From assembly GCA_025463545.1 (NCBI GenBank), contig JAODAR010000008.1:1-64000 (forward strand): DNA of 64,000 bases, given 5' to 3'. Below are positions 15,992 to 24,677 of this stretch, piece after piece; the stretch's first letter is position 1; the number at the start of each line of letters is the position of its first letter. Origin of the DNA: Microbacteriaceae bacterium (GTDB taxonomy: Bacteria > Actinomycetota > Actinomycetes > Actinomycetales > Microbacteriaceae). Under the pieces are notes generated by a model. The model was not told the DNA's origin and did not search any database. It saw nothing but the letters and a program-made list of their open reading frames with translations. Position numbers and translations under genes: made by a program.

Positions 15992-17020
15992 TCATCGGGC
16001 CAGCGCAGCCGCCGGCACCGCGAGCAGGTCGGCGTGGTGAATCTCGGCAACGTTCGGGTGGGCACGCAGCCGGTAACGGAGTGCGTTATCGCCGTAGGTT
16101 TCGAGGATCGGGCTGTTCGTCGGGTCAACCGATAGCCCCCGAACACCGGCACGCAGTTCGGGCCCCAGCGCCAACTGTGGCATCACGGTACCCAGGCCCG
16201 GGTTGAAGAAGAACGGAATCGAAACCCGGTCGGTGCCGATCAATGGCGATTGCACCCGGTGCAATGTCGCCTTCAGGTAACCCTCGGTTGCCATTTCGAA
16301 CATCTCGCCGATGTTGACGACGAACGCGCCGGGCAGCGACGGTGCCTCGATCCATTCACCGTCGTGTTCGACCTGCAGGCCGTCCTTGCCCGGCTCAACC
16401 AGGAGCAGGGTGAGCACCCCGCCATCACGGTGGGAGCCCACTCCCTGCTTCGCGGTTCCGCCAGATTCACCCGGATACCGCACGATCTTGAGCAGCGAGA
16501 ACGGCTCGGCGAAGGCGTCGTCGAAAACGTCCTCCGCGGCGCCCAGCGAGAGTGCCCAGGCGCGCAGCAGCCGCCGCGAGACGTCGCTGAGAGCCCCGAT
16601 CCACCGGTCGACCACGTCCCGGAACTCGGGAAGCGCGGAAGGCCACAGATTCGGGCCCTCGAGCCGCCAAAAGTCGGCGACTCCGGTGCCGCGCTCGACC
16701 GGACCCCGCTCAACGCCGACATCGATCTGTTCGCGCCAATCGACGTCGCCATTTGTCAGCTCGCCTCCGACCCGCGTGTAACCCCGGAACTGTGGGCTGT
16801 GCACGTTTTCGATGGCGAGCTTGTCTTCGGCCGGCAGCTCGAAGAAACGGCGCGACACCTCGAGCAGATCATCGGTCAGCTGCTGGTCGACGCCGTGCCC
16901 CACGAGGTAGAAGAACCCAACCTCGTGCGCCACAGCACGCAGTTGCTCACGGAATTCGGCGGCCTTTTCCGGGCCGGCGTCGAGAAGGGACAGGTCAATG
17001 ACGGGAAGAGTTGGCAACAT
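15992..17020 (-). CDS. 2-oxoglutarate/Fe(II) oxygenase, isopenicillin N synthase-like
   Basis: A 342-residue protein of the IPNS/2OG-Fe(II) dioxygenase family. The N-terminal DIOX_N domain starts LPVIDLSLLD and includes VGFFYLVGHGV. The iron ligands are visible as HRDG (HxD) in GVGSHRDGGVLTLLL and the distal His in ATLHRVQSP; DRVSIPFFFNP gives the RxS co-substrate motif. It probably oxidises a small molecule. It stands divergent from the ABC importer operon at 17.2 kb and could act on a substrate brought in by it; that is inference. Confidence 0.87.
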   Translation of the reverse strand: MLPTLPVIDLSLLDAGPEKAAEFREQLRAVAHEVGFFYLVGHGVDQQLTDDLLEVSRRFFELPAEDKLAIENVHSPQFRGYTRVGGELTNGDVDWREQIDVGVERGPVERGTGVADFWRLEGPNLWPSALPEFRDVVDRWIGALSDVSRRLLRAWALSLGAAEDVFDDAFAEPFSLLKIVRYPGESGGTAKQGVGSHRDGGVLTLLLVEPGKDGLQVEHDGEWIEAPSLPGAFVVNIGEMFEMATEGYLKATLHRVQSPLIGTDRVSIPFFFNPGLGTVMPQLALGPELRAGVRGLSVDPTNSPILETYGDNALRYRLRAHPNVAEIHHADLLAVPAAALAR

Positions 17021-17236
17021 GGGGAAATCCTTTCAGCTGTCTGGGGCGGATGCGCGCATGTTACGAAACACGCGTCGACCTGACCCGCGCCCCATAGCAC
17101 GACCCGCGTGAGCGTGGGGCCATGCGACTCACGGTGACCGACGACTACCGCATGTGACGGTGGCGATGTTCGCCGCCGACAAAGTTTTCTAAAGTCAACG
17201 CACCGAGCAACGCGCAAACTTAGGAGCCCCGCTTCA

Positions 17237-18871
17237 ATGCCAAGAAGACTGTTCACAGCACTCCCGCTCATCACCCTCGGGGTGACTTCTGCTCTCATGC
17301 TCAGCGCTTGCGCCGGGGGCAGCAGCGCCCGGACCTCCACCCCCGTCGCCGGCGGAACGATCACGTACGGTCACCAGCAGGAGCCGGCCTGCGTCTTCGG
17401 CGGCTGGGTCGAGCAGGCCTACCTCTCCTACAATGTGCTGGACAGCCTGGTCTCACTGGGCGAAGACGGCAAGCCCGTGGCGTGGCTGGCCGAGACCTGG
17501 TCGCAGTCCGACGACGGCCTGACCTGGACGTTCAACCTCAAGAAGGACGTGCAGTTCACCGACGGCACACCGCTCACCGCGGCTGTCGTCGCCTACAACT
17601 TCGACTACTGGGTAAAGGGCGGCAATAGCACGGCCCAGGTCTGGCTGGGCGGCTACTACCGGTCGGCGAAGGCGGTCGACGATCTGACCCTGGAAGTTGC
17701 GCTCGCGAAGCCGTACCGGGCCCTGGCCGAGACGCTCACCCAGGGGTACTTCGGCATCCAGTCTCAGCAGGCGCTCACGACCCGAACCGAGGAGCAGAAC
17801 TGCGAGGCGCCGATCGGAACCGGGGCGTTCACGGTTGAGAAGTGGAACCGCGGCCAGGACATCATCCTGGCGCGAAACGACAACTACACCTCGTGGTCCG
17901 CGAACGCGAAGGTCAAGGGGCCGGCCAAGGTCGAACGTGTCGACTGGAAGTTCATCAGCGACCCGACCACCCGCGTGGCGTCCCTGCGCTCGGGTGAGAC
18001 CGACGCGATCTACGACGTCCCCGCGATCGAGTGGGCCGGAGTCGGCAAAGACGGCTACCAGCTGGAGAAATATGTCACCGGCGGCCGCCCGCAGCAGCTG
18101 TCGTTCAACACGCAGGTCGGCCCGTTCACGGACGAAAACGTGCGGAAGGCCTTCGCGTACAGCCTCGACCGCAAGACGATCGTCGACACCATCGGTCGGG
18201 GCGTCATCCCCTACGACGGCAACGGTCCCGTCAGCCAGTCCACCCCGGGCTACAGCAAGAAGGCCGCCGACTGGTACGACTACGACACGGCCAAGTCGAA
18301 CAAGCTGCTCGACGCGGCCGGCTGGACCGGTCGCGATTCCGCCGGCTACCGCACCAAGGACGGCAAGTCCCTGAAGGTCGTCCTTCCCTACGGGGCAGGT
18401 TCCATCATCAACACTGACGGTGCGGCCATTCTTCAGGGTGTGCAGGAGCAAGCCAAGGCGGTCGGCTTCAAGGTCGACCTGGTCCCGGTTCCTCAGAGCG
18501 AATTCTTCGCCGGGGCGTACTCCAAGCCCGAGGAGCGAGACATCGCCGTCGGATACTGGACCGCGGTGACTTCGGGCATCCTGTACATCAACTGGCGGCC
18601 CAGCACCGCCGACAGCCCGAACTACTGGAACGACGCGTTCTACGACAGCACCGAGCTTGAGAGCAGCATCCTCGAGGGCAATTCGGCGCCGACCGTCGAC
18701 GCCCAGAACGCGGCATTCGAGAAAGCACAGGAGTTCATCGCCGACCATGCGCTCTCGATCGGCCTGTACGACCGGCTGAGCACGCTCGCGGTGAACCCGA
18801 AGCTGAAGGATGTCTGGCAGGAGCACTCGCAGGGAGGACCGGTCTTCCATGACGCTTACTTCACCGAGTAA
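17237..18871 (+). CDS. ABC transporter substrate-binding lipoprotein (family 5, peptide/nickel type)
   Basis: A 544-residue extracytoplasmic solute-binding lipoprotein. The signal peptide has lipobox LSAC (MLSACAGG, Cys near residue 25). The mature protein has the SBP_bac_5 hallmarks LAETWSQSDDGLTWTFNLKKDVQFTDGTPLTA and RKAFAYSLDRKTIVD. The start is ATG 17237 with a TAGGAG site about 10 bases upstream. It heads a four-gene operon with two permeases and a fused ATPase. The ligand is unknown; an acyl-CoA dehydrogenase remnant and an NtaA-type monooxygenase nearby suggest an organosulfur or similar compound rather than plain peptide. Confidence 0.9.
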   Translation: MPRRLFTALPLITLGVTSALMLSACAGGSSARTSTPVAGGTITYGHQQEPACVFGGWVEQAYLSYNVLDSLVSLGEDGKPVAWLAETWSQSDDGLTWTFNLKKDVQFTDGTPLTAAVVAYNFDYWVKGGNSTAQVWLGGYYRSAKAVDDLTLEVALAKPYRALAETLTQGYFGIQSQQALTTRTEEQNCEAPIGTGAFTVEKWNRGQDIILARNDNYTSWSANAKVKGPAKVERVDWKFISDPTTRVASLRSGETDAIYDVPAIEWAGVGKDGYQLEKYVTGGRPQQLSFNTQVGPFTDENVRKAFAYSLDRKTIVDTIGRGVIPYDGNGPVSQSTPGYSKKAADWYDYDTAKSNKLLDAAGWTGRDSAGYRTKDGKSLKVVLPYGAGSIINTDGAAILQGVQEQAKAVGFKVDLVPVPQSEFFAGAYSKPEERDIAVGYWTAVTSGILYINWRPSTADSPNYWNDAFYDSTELESSILEGNSAPTVDAQNAAFEKAQEFIADHALSIGLYDRLSTLAVNPKLKDVWQEHSQGGPVFHDAYFTE

Positions 18872-19877
18872 GCCCGAAGCGCCAGCCGTCGGGGCTTCGG
18901 CCCCGGCGGCTGGCCACCGGCCTACCCGTTCACGTGCGTTGTTCCTGCGCAGGTTCGGCGAGAAAGTAGTCGGCGCCATCATCGTGCTGTGGGGAGCCGC
19001 GACCGCCGCGTTTTTCGCGCAGGTCTCCCTGCCGGGAGACCGAGCGACCACGATCCTCAACATCCGCAGCGGCCAGGCGGTGCAGCGCGCCCCGGATGAG
19101 CTGGCCGCCATCAACGAACAGTTCGGCCTCCAGCATCCGCTCATTGTCCAATACGTCCACTACATCGGCGGACTTCTGCGCGGCGACCTCGGCTCCTCGT
19201 ACCAGCAGTTCCGCCCGGTGTGGGATGTCATTGGGGAGCAACTTGCCGCGACCCTGCTGCTCACGGTGACCGCCGTCGCGCTGGCCTGGCTGATCATGGT
19301 GGTGTGGGTCACCCTCACCGCTGGCCGCTCTCCGCGGGTTCGGGCCTTCGGAGAGTTCACCGACACGGTGACGGCCGGCCTTCCGCACTACTGGCTCGGC
19401 ATCATCCTGCTGCTGGTCTTTGCGCTCCAGCTCGGCTGGTTCCCGGTGATCGGCGGCACCGGCCTGGGCGGGCTGTTCCTGCCGGCCTTGACGCTCGCGA
19501 TCCCCCTCGCCGGCTTCATGGGGCAGGCCACCCGCACCGAGTTCGAACGCTCCCTCGAGCAGCCGTTCGTGATTTCCGCACGGATGCGCGGCATGGGCGA
19601 CCTGCAGGTGCGCCTCAGCCACGTCCTGCGCCACGCGGTGCTTCCCGCGATCACCCTCAGCGGATGGGCGCTCGGCGCCACCATCTCCGGCGCGGTCGTC
19701 GTCGAGACGGTGTTCACCCGGCCGGGCATCGGCAAAGTACTGGTTACCGCGGTCAGTTCCCAGGACCTGCCGGTCGTCTCCGGGGTGGTCGTTCTCATCG
19801 CCGCCCTCTACGTCGTCGTCAACCTCCTGGTCGACCTCGCCTACCTGCTGATTGACCCGAGAGTGAGGAAAGCATGA
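18849..19877 (+). CDS. ABC transporter permease (DppB/OppB type)
   Basis: A 342-residue inner-membrane permease with about six helices. After a Ser/Ala/Pro-rich N-terminal stretch comes LRRFGEKVVGAIIVLWGAATAAFFAQVSLPGD, the DppB-like first helix. The EAA-type loop reads ARMRGMGDLQVRLSHVLRHAVLPA, and VVVETVFTRPGIGKVL is typical. ATG 18849 overlaps the end of the binding protein by 23 bases, with GGAGG upstream. It forms the channel with the next gene. Confidence 0.9.
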   Translation: MTLTSPSKPEAPAVGASAPAAGHRPTRSRALFLRRFGEKVVGAIIVLWGAATAAFFAQVSLPGDRATTILNIRSGQAVQRAPDELAAINEQFGLQHPLIVQYVHYIGGLLRGDLGSSYQQFRPVWDVIGEQLAATLLLTVTAVALAWLIMVVWVTLTAGRSPRVRAFGEFTDTVTAGLPHYWLGIILLLVFALQLGWFPVIGGTGLGGLFLPALTLAIPLAGFMGQATRTEFERSLEQPFVISARMRGMGDLQVRLSHVLRHAVLPAITLSGWALGATISGAVVVETVFTRPGIGKVLVTAVSSQDLPVVSGVVVLIAALYVVVNLLVDLAYLLIDPRVRKA

Positions 19878-20755
19878 CCACGCTCATCTCGCCCAGGCCG
19901 ACCCTGTCCACGCCGGGCGCCTCCAAGCCGGCCACCGCGGTGCGCGGACTGCTCGCCAAACCCGGACTCTTGCTCGCGATCGTGGCCGTCGCATTCTTCG
20001 CGCTCGCCGCGGCCGCCCCGAACCTGCTCGCCACGTACGATCCCACCGCGAGCAGTTTCCTGAGCGCGTTGCAGCCGCCATCAGCCCAGCACTGGTTCGG
20101 AACGGATGAGGCGGGCCGTGACCTGTACAGCCGCGTCGTATACGGAACCAGGGAATCCCTCCTGATCGGCGTCGGTGCCGCGATCGTGAGCATCCTGATC
20201 GCGGTCGTCCTCGGCACGATAGCCGCGCTGTCCGGTCGGTTCATCGCCGGGGGCGCGGGCCGGCTGATCGAGATCCTGTTCGCGTTCCCCACCCTGCTGC
20301 TGGCCCTGCTTCTGGTCGCGATACTCGGGCCGTCGGCGTTCACACAGGTGATCGCAGTCGGCATCGGCTCGGCGCCCGGCTACGCCCGGATTGTGCGCGG
20401 GCAGATCCTGTCGGCCAAGAACTCGGGGTACGTCGAAGCGGCAGTAGCCCTCGGTCACTCACGCGGTCGCATCCTCAGCCGCCACATCCTGCCCAACGCG
20501 ATCCGGCCGCTCATCGCGATCTTCGCTCTCTCGGTCGGCCAATCGATCGTGTGGGCCTCGAGCCTCGCTTTCCTGGGGCTGGGAGTCGCCCCGCCGTCGT
20601 CAGAGTGGGGCGCACTCCTCGACGCCGGCCGGGCATATATAACCCAGGGCCCATGGCTCATCGTCATCCCCGGCATCGTCATCGTGGTGCTCGCGCTCGC
20701 AGCGACCACCCTGGGAAAGCACATCCAGAACCACCTCGAGAAGGGCGATTCCTGA
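19874..20755 (+). CDS. ABC transporter permease (DppC/OppC type)
   Basis: A 293-residue permease. The N-terminal OppC_N-like helix is followed by HWFGTDEAGRDLYSRVVYGTRESLLIGVGA, a DppC signature. The EAA loop is YVEAAVALGHSRGRILSRHILPNAIRPL, and SLAFLGLGVAPPSSEWG is also diagnostic. Start and stop overlap the neighbours by ATGA on both sides, showing tight translational coupling. Confidence 0.9.
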   Translation: MTTLISPRPTLSTPGASKPATAVRGLLAKPGLLLAIVAVAFFALAAAAPNLLATYDPTASSFLSALQPPSAQHWFGTDEAGRDLYSRVVYGTRESLLIGVGAAIVSILIAVVLGTIAALSGRFIAGGAGRLIEILFAFPTLLLALLLVAILGPSAFTQVIAVGIGSAPGYARIVRGQILSAKNSGYVEAAVALGHSRGRILSRHILPNAIRPLIAIFALSVGQSIVWASSLAFLGLGVAPPSSEWGALLDAGRAYITQGPWLIVIPGIVIVVLALAATTLGKHIQNHLEKGDS

Positions 20756-22449
20756 TGACCGCACAAGCGAGAACGCTGACTGCTCCCACTTTCGTCGAGG
20801 CAGCCGCTGCGCAGCCCCGCTTGCGCGTGCGCGGACTCTCCGTCGGCTTCCTGCGCGACGGCCGCCGCACCGATGTCGTGAAGGATGTGTCCTTCGACCT
20901 CGAGGCGGGACAGTGCGTTGCGATCGTCGGCGAGTCGGGTTCGGGCAAGAGCGTCACGGCACGCACGATCGTCGGACTCGCGGGGCAGAACGCCGTCGTT
21001 GAAGCGGCGGAGCTGCTGCTGGACGGCGAGGATGTCACGGCCTTCACCCCCCGACAGTGGCGGGAGATTCGCGGCCGCCGCATCGGCTTCATTCTGCAGG
21101 ACGCGCTGGTTTCGCTCGATCCGCTGCGGCCGGTCGGGCGTGAGATCGCCGAGGCCCTGCGGCTCCACGGCTGGGGCAATCGCGCCAGCCGCCCGCAGCG
21201 GGTTCTTGATCTGCTCACCGCGGTCGGCGTTCCCTCACCGGAACGTCGCGCGAAACAGCGCCCTGGGGAGCTCTCGGGGGGCCTCCGCCAGCGCGCTTTG
21301 ATCGCCTCCGCGATCGCCCTCGACCCGGAGATCGTCGTGGCCGACGAACCCACCACCGCCCTCGACGTCTCAGTGCAGGCGCAGGTGCTGGCACAACTCG
21401 AGCAGATGAAGCGCCGCGGCGTGTCGCTCATCCTGATCAGCCATGACCTCTCGGTGGTCGCCCACCTGGCCGACCGGATCCTCGTGATGAAGGACGGCGA
21501 GGTCGTCGAGCACGGCCAAGCGCACGAGCTCCTGCAGAATCCGCAGCACGAGTACACGCGCCGGCTTATCGCCGCGGTGCCGGGCGGTCACACCCGTGAT
21601 GCCCGGCTGGCTCCGGACATCGACTTGCCTCTCCCCTCCACGACCGAGGTCGCGCGCAGCGAAGAGATCCAACACGACGGCCCCGTACTCGAGGCCACCG
21701 GGCTGGTCAAGCGGTTCACCTCGCCCGACGGCAGCACACAGCTAGCGGTCGATGACGTGTCGTTCGTCCTCGAGAAGGGGCACACGCTCGGCATCGTCGG
21801 CGAGTCCGGCTCCGGAAAGAGCACCACCGCCCGGATTGCGCTGGCCCTTGAGAACGCGGATGCCGGAACCGTCACGCTGCTCGGACGGCCCTGGTCAGCG
21901 ATCCCCGAACCCGCCCGGCGTGCGTTGCGGCGTCGCATCGCGGTCGTGTACCAGGACCCGTTGAGCTCCTTCGATCCGCGTTGGACCACCGAGCGCATCC
22001 TGCTCGATGCGCTGGACGGAACCGAGTTCCGCACCGCGGCCGAGCAGCGATCCCGGGTTCGTGAGTTGATCGGCCAGGTCGGTCTCAACGCGGCCATGCT
22101 GAACCGATTCCCGTTGCGGATGTCGGGTGGCCAGCGGCAGCGCATTGCGATCGCCCGGGCGCTGGCAGGGTCGCCGCAGGTGATCGTGCTCGACGAGGCT
22201 GTCTCCGCGCTGGACGTGTCGGTGCAGGCGCAGATCCTCGACCTGCTGGTCGACCTGCAGGACCGCCTCGGGGTGAGCTACCTCTTCATCTCCCACGACC
22301 TGGGCGTGATCAGCCACATGAGCGACCAGGTGCTGGTGATGAAGGACGGTGCCGTCGTCGAACGCGGAACCCCAGACGACATCTTCCTTCGCCCACAGCA
22401 TCCGTACACCCGGCAGCTGGTCAGCGCCCTGCCGACGCTCGACGACTGA
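20755..22449 (+). CDS. ABC transporter, two fused ATPase domains (DppD-DppF type)
   Basis: A 564-residue protein carrying both ATPases of a peptide-type importer in one chain. The first domain has Walker A GESGSGKS near residue 60, signature LSGGLRQRALIA, Walker B IVVADEPTTALD. The second has Walker A GESGSGKST, signature MSGGQRQRIAIARAL, Walker B VIVLDEAVSALD. Each is followed by the switch His (ISHDL). HPYTRQLVSALP near the end is the usual oligopeptide ATPase tail. It completes the importer begun at 17237. Confidence 0.92.
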   Translation: MTAQARTLTAPTFVEAAAAQPRLRVRGLSVGFLRDGRRTDVVKDVSFDLEAGQCVAIVGESGSGKSVTARTIVGLAGQNAVVEAAELLLDGEDVTAFTPRQWREIRGRRIGFILQDALVSLDPLRPVGREIAEALRLHGWGNRASRPQRVLDLLTAVGVPSPERRAKQRPGELSGGLRQRALIASAIALDPEIVVADEPTTALDVSVQAQVLAQLEQMKRRGVSLILISHDLSVVAHLADRILVMKDGEVVEHGQAHELLQNPQHEYTRRLIAAVPGGHTRDARLAPDIDLPLPSTTEVARSEEIQHDGPVLEATGLVKRFTSPDGSTQLAVDDVSFVLEKGHTLGIVGESGSGKSTTARIALALENADAGTVTLLGRPWSAIPEPARRALRRRIAVVYQDPLSSFDPRWTTERILLDALDGTEFRTAAEQRSRVRELIGQVGLNAAMLNRFPLRMSGGQRQRIAIARALAGSPQVIVLDEAVSALDVSVQAQILDLLVDLQDRLGVSYLFISHDLGVISHMSDQVLVMKDGAVVERGTPDDIFLRPQHPYTRQLVSALPTLDD

Positions 22450-22478
22450 CCGCAGCCGGCTGGCCCCCTTAGGCGTGG

Positions 22479-22968
22479 TCAGGCGCTTGCGTGCGGTGTA
22501 GCCGGCTCCGCCGCCAGAAGCCCGAGGAGCCCCGCGCTGGGTGCGACGCCGTTCACGACGAAGTCCCCCACCGCCTGCTGGCGGTAGATCGCCGGTTGTG
22601 GGAGGAGATGGTGCGGGCGTTGCGCCAGAGCCTGTCCAGTCGACGGGACGTCGAGGTCGCTGAGGCGCCGCCACCAGGTACTCGGTGAACCCGACGTGGC
22701 CACGGAGGGCCTGCGGCAGGTTCGAGTCTGCGGCTCCGAGGCCGATCAGGAGCAGGACCAGCTGATCGATCGTGGCCCCGAAGCCGCCGAACCCAGCTGG
22801 CACGCGCACGCGGCCGAAGCCTGCGTCGCGTAGCCATCCCACCTGCTCGAATGGCAGCTGGCGCGATTCCTCCCGCTCGATGGCGCCGTGCCGGATCAGA
22901 TCGAAAACGGGCTGGAAGATTCCGACAGCTCGCGGTCCGTCAGTGCGCGAACGGTGGCGGGTGAATCG
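22479..22968 (-). pseudogene. Decayed acyl-CoA dehydrogenase-like monooxygenase (DszC/SfnB type)
   Basis: On the minus strand a typical N-terminal part (FQPVFDLIRHGAIEREESRQLPFEQVGWLRDAGFGRVRVP, FGGFGATIDQLVLLLIGLGAADSNLPQALRGH) is in frame. It runs directly into pieces of the C-terminal end (LWRNARTISSHN, then IYRQQAVGDFVVNGVAPSAGL in another frame). About 200 central residues, with the flavin and substrate pocket, are missing. Relatives are flavin-dependent sulfur-acquisition oxidoreductases, which fits the importer and the NtaA-type gene on either side. No other gene is visible between 22449 and 23167. Confidence 0.78.
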
Positions 22969-23166
22969 ATTTCAAGGCGGTGGTCGTCATGAGGGCAACC
23001 GCATTACGCACTTCGCATGCCCCGGTCTCGCATCGCCACAGTACGGAACAGGCCGAAATAGGAGGAAACACTGGCCGGATGAGAGGCGCGCCGGGCGGGC
23101 GCGGGCGGGCGGGACCGGGCCGCGCGACGGGGCCGCCACACGTGTCACGGGCCCGGCGCGATGGTG

Positions 23167-24552
23167 TTACTGCTGCAAGCCCGGCTCGTCGGCGAACGCA
23201 CCGCGGTACCGAGCGGCCGGGTGCCGCTCGTTCAGGCGTGCGTCGCCGAACAGCTTCTGGCGCAGGGGCCCTTCGGTGTACTCGGTCTGGGCCAGGCCCC
23301 GCGCCCGGAGCACGGGAAGCACCTTGTCGGCGAACTCGGCGAACGATCCCGGGATCACCCAGTTGATGACGTTGATGCCGTCGACACCGGCTGCCTGCCA
23401 CTCGGCGAGCACGTCGGCGATCTGCTCCGGCGTTCCCACCACCCGGGAGGAGCGTGACTGTCGGTAGGCGAGGTCGGCGACGACCGGCTCGCGGTCGGTG
23501 ACCGCCTTCGAGGCCCACTCCAGGAAACCCTTCGCGGTGTTGGTGTCGACGTCTTTCAGGGGCGTCTGCGCGTCGTAGACCCGCCCGCTCTTGTCCACGA
23601 CCGCGGCGTGTGCGGCATATCCGTCCACGCTGACGTACGCGTCGTACTCCGCGGACTTCGCCTCCGCCTCCTCCTGCGTGTCCCCCACCACGAAACTCAG
23701 GCCCTGGAAGAACTTGATGTCGTCGGGATTGCGCCCGTTCCCGACAGCCAGTTGGCGGGTCTCCGTGATCTGCTGCGCTGCCACCGCGGGCGTCGGCGCG
23801 ATGATGAAGACGGCTTCGGCATTGCGCGCCGCGAACGCCCGGCCGGCCCCTGACGAACCGGCCTGGTAGAGCACGGGGGTGCGCTGCGGCGACGGCGAGG
23901 GCAGGTGCGGCCCTTCCACGCTGTAGCGCTCACCCTTGTGGTAGATCTTGTGGATCTTCGACGGGTCGGCGTGCGTGCTGCCCTCCCGGTCCTGCAGCAG
24001 CGCATCCTCGTCCCATGAGCCTTCCCACAGCTTGTAGGCGACGTCGACATACTCGTCGGCCCACCGGTAGCGCTCGGCGTGGTCGGTGAGTTGCGAGAGG
24101 CCGAAGTTGCGCGCACCGTTGTCCTGTGTGCCCGTGACGATGTTCCAGGCGATGCGCCCGTTGGAGATGTGGTCGAGGGTTGAGATCTGGCGGGCGAAGT
24201 GGAACGGATGACTCTGCATGACGTTCGAGGTGAGGGCGAGGCCCAGGTGGGTGGTGTTGACCGCCAGCGCGCTGAGCAGGACTGTGGGGTCGTTGCTCGG
24301 GATTTGCAGGCCCTCCGTGACGTAGACGTCGTAATTGGCGTCGGAGTCCCCGTACAGCCCCGTCACATCGGCAAAGAACATCCCGTCGAACTTGGCGTCC
24401 TCCAGCAGCTTGGCGAGGTTGATCCAGGTGTTGACGTCGTTGAATTCAGTCTGTCCGGCGTCCGGGCGGCGCCATTGGCCGTGGTGAATGTGCGAGGTCG
24501 TGTTCATCACGAAGGCGTTGAAGTGGAGGGGCTTCGAGGCGGAAGTTGTCAC
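23167..24552 (-). CDS. NtaA/SnaA/DszA-family FMN-dependent monooxygenase
   Basis: A 461-residue LLM-fold monooxygenase. The N terminus LHFNAFVMNTTSHIHHGQWRRPDA, then NTWINLAKLLEDAKFDGMFFADVTGLY, FHFARQISTLDHISNGRIAWNIVT and LYQAGSSGAGRAFAARNAEAVFI are the family blocks. These enzymes take FMNH2 from a separate reductase to cleave C-N or C-S bonds in compounds such as nitrilotriacetate or dibenzothiophene sulfone. GTG 24552 was preferred; a TTG at 24561 would add three residues. No flavin reductase is adjacent. It lies beside an acyl-CoA dehydrogenase remnant and a complete ABC importer. Confidence 0.88.
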   Translation of the reverse strand: MTTSASKPLHFNAFVMNTTSHIHHGQWRRPDAGQTEFNDVNTWINLAKLLEDAKFDGMFFADVTGLYGDSDANYDVYVTEGLQIPSNDPTVLLSALAVNTTHLGLALTSNVMQSHPFHFARQISTLDHISNGRIAWNIVTGTQDNGARNFGLSQLTDHAERYRWADEYVDVAYKLWEGSWDEDALLQDREGSTHADPSKIHKIYHKGERYSVEGPHLPSPSPQRTPVLYQAGSSGAGRAFAARNAEAVFIIAPTPAVAAQQITETRQLAVGNGRNPDDIKFFQGLSFVVGDTQEEAEAKSAEYDAYVSVDGYAAHAAVVDKSGRVYDAQTPLKDVDTNTAKGFLEWASKAVTDREPVVADLAYRQSRSSRVVGTPEQIADVLAEWQAAGVDGINVINWVIPGSFAEFADKVLPVLRARGLAQTEYTEGPLRQKLFGDARLNERHPAARYRGAFADEPGLQQ

Positions 24553-24677
24553 GCGCCCCAACGTACGGGGACGGGTTCGCCTCCCACCGACAGATGAAGG
24601 AATGTGTCAGTTCCGGGCGCTGTTACCGACCGTGACGCCCTTCCGCACACCACGGTGTACGAGCCGATATCGTCGCA

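Noticed and set aside
17453..19144. Long minus-strand open frame across the substrate-binding protein gene
   Set aside because: It is the antisense shadow of a GC-rich gene; the plus strand encodes a full lipoprotein with conserved domains.
23080..23160. Very GC-rich run with GGGCGGGC repeats downstream of the NtaA-type gene
   Set aside because: It looks like low-complexity intergenic DNA; a possible short stem lacks a T-run and the pairing is imperfect.
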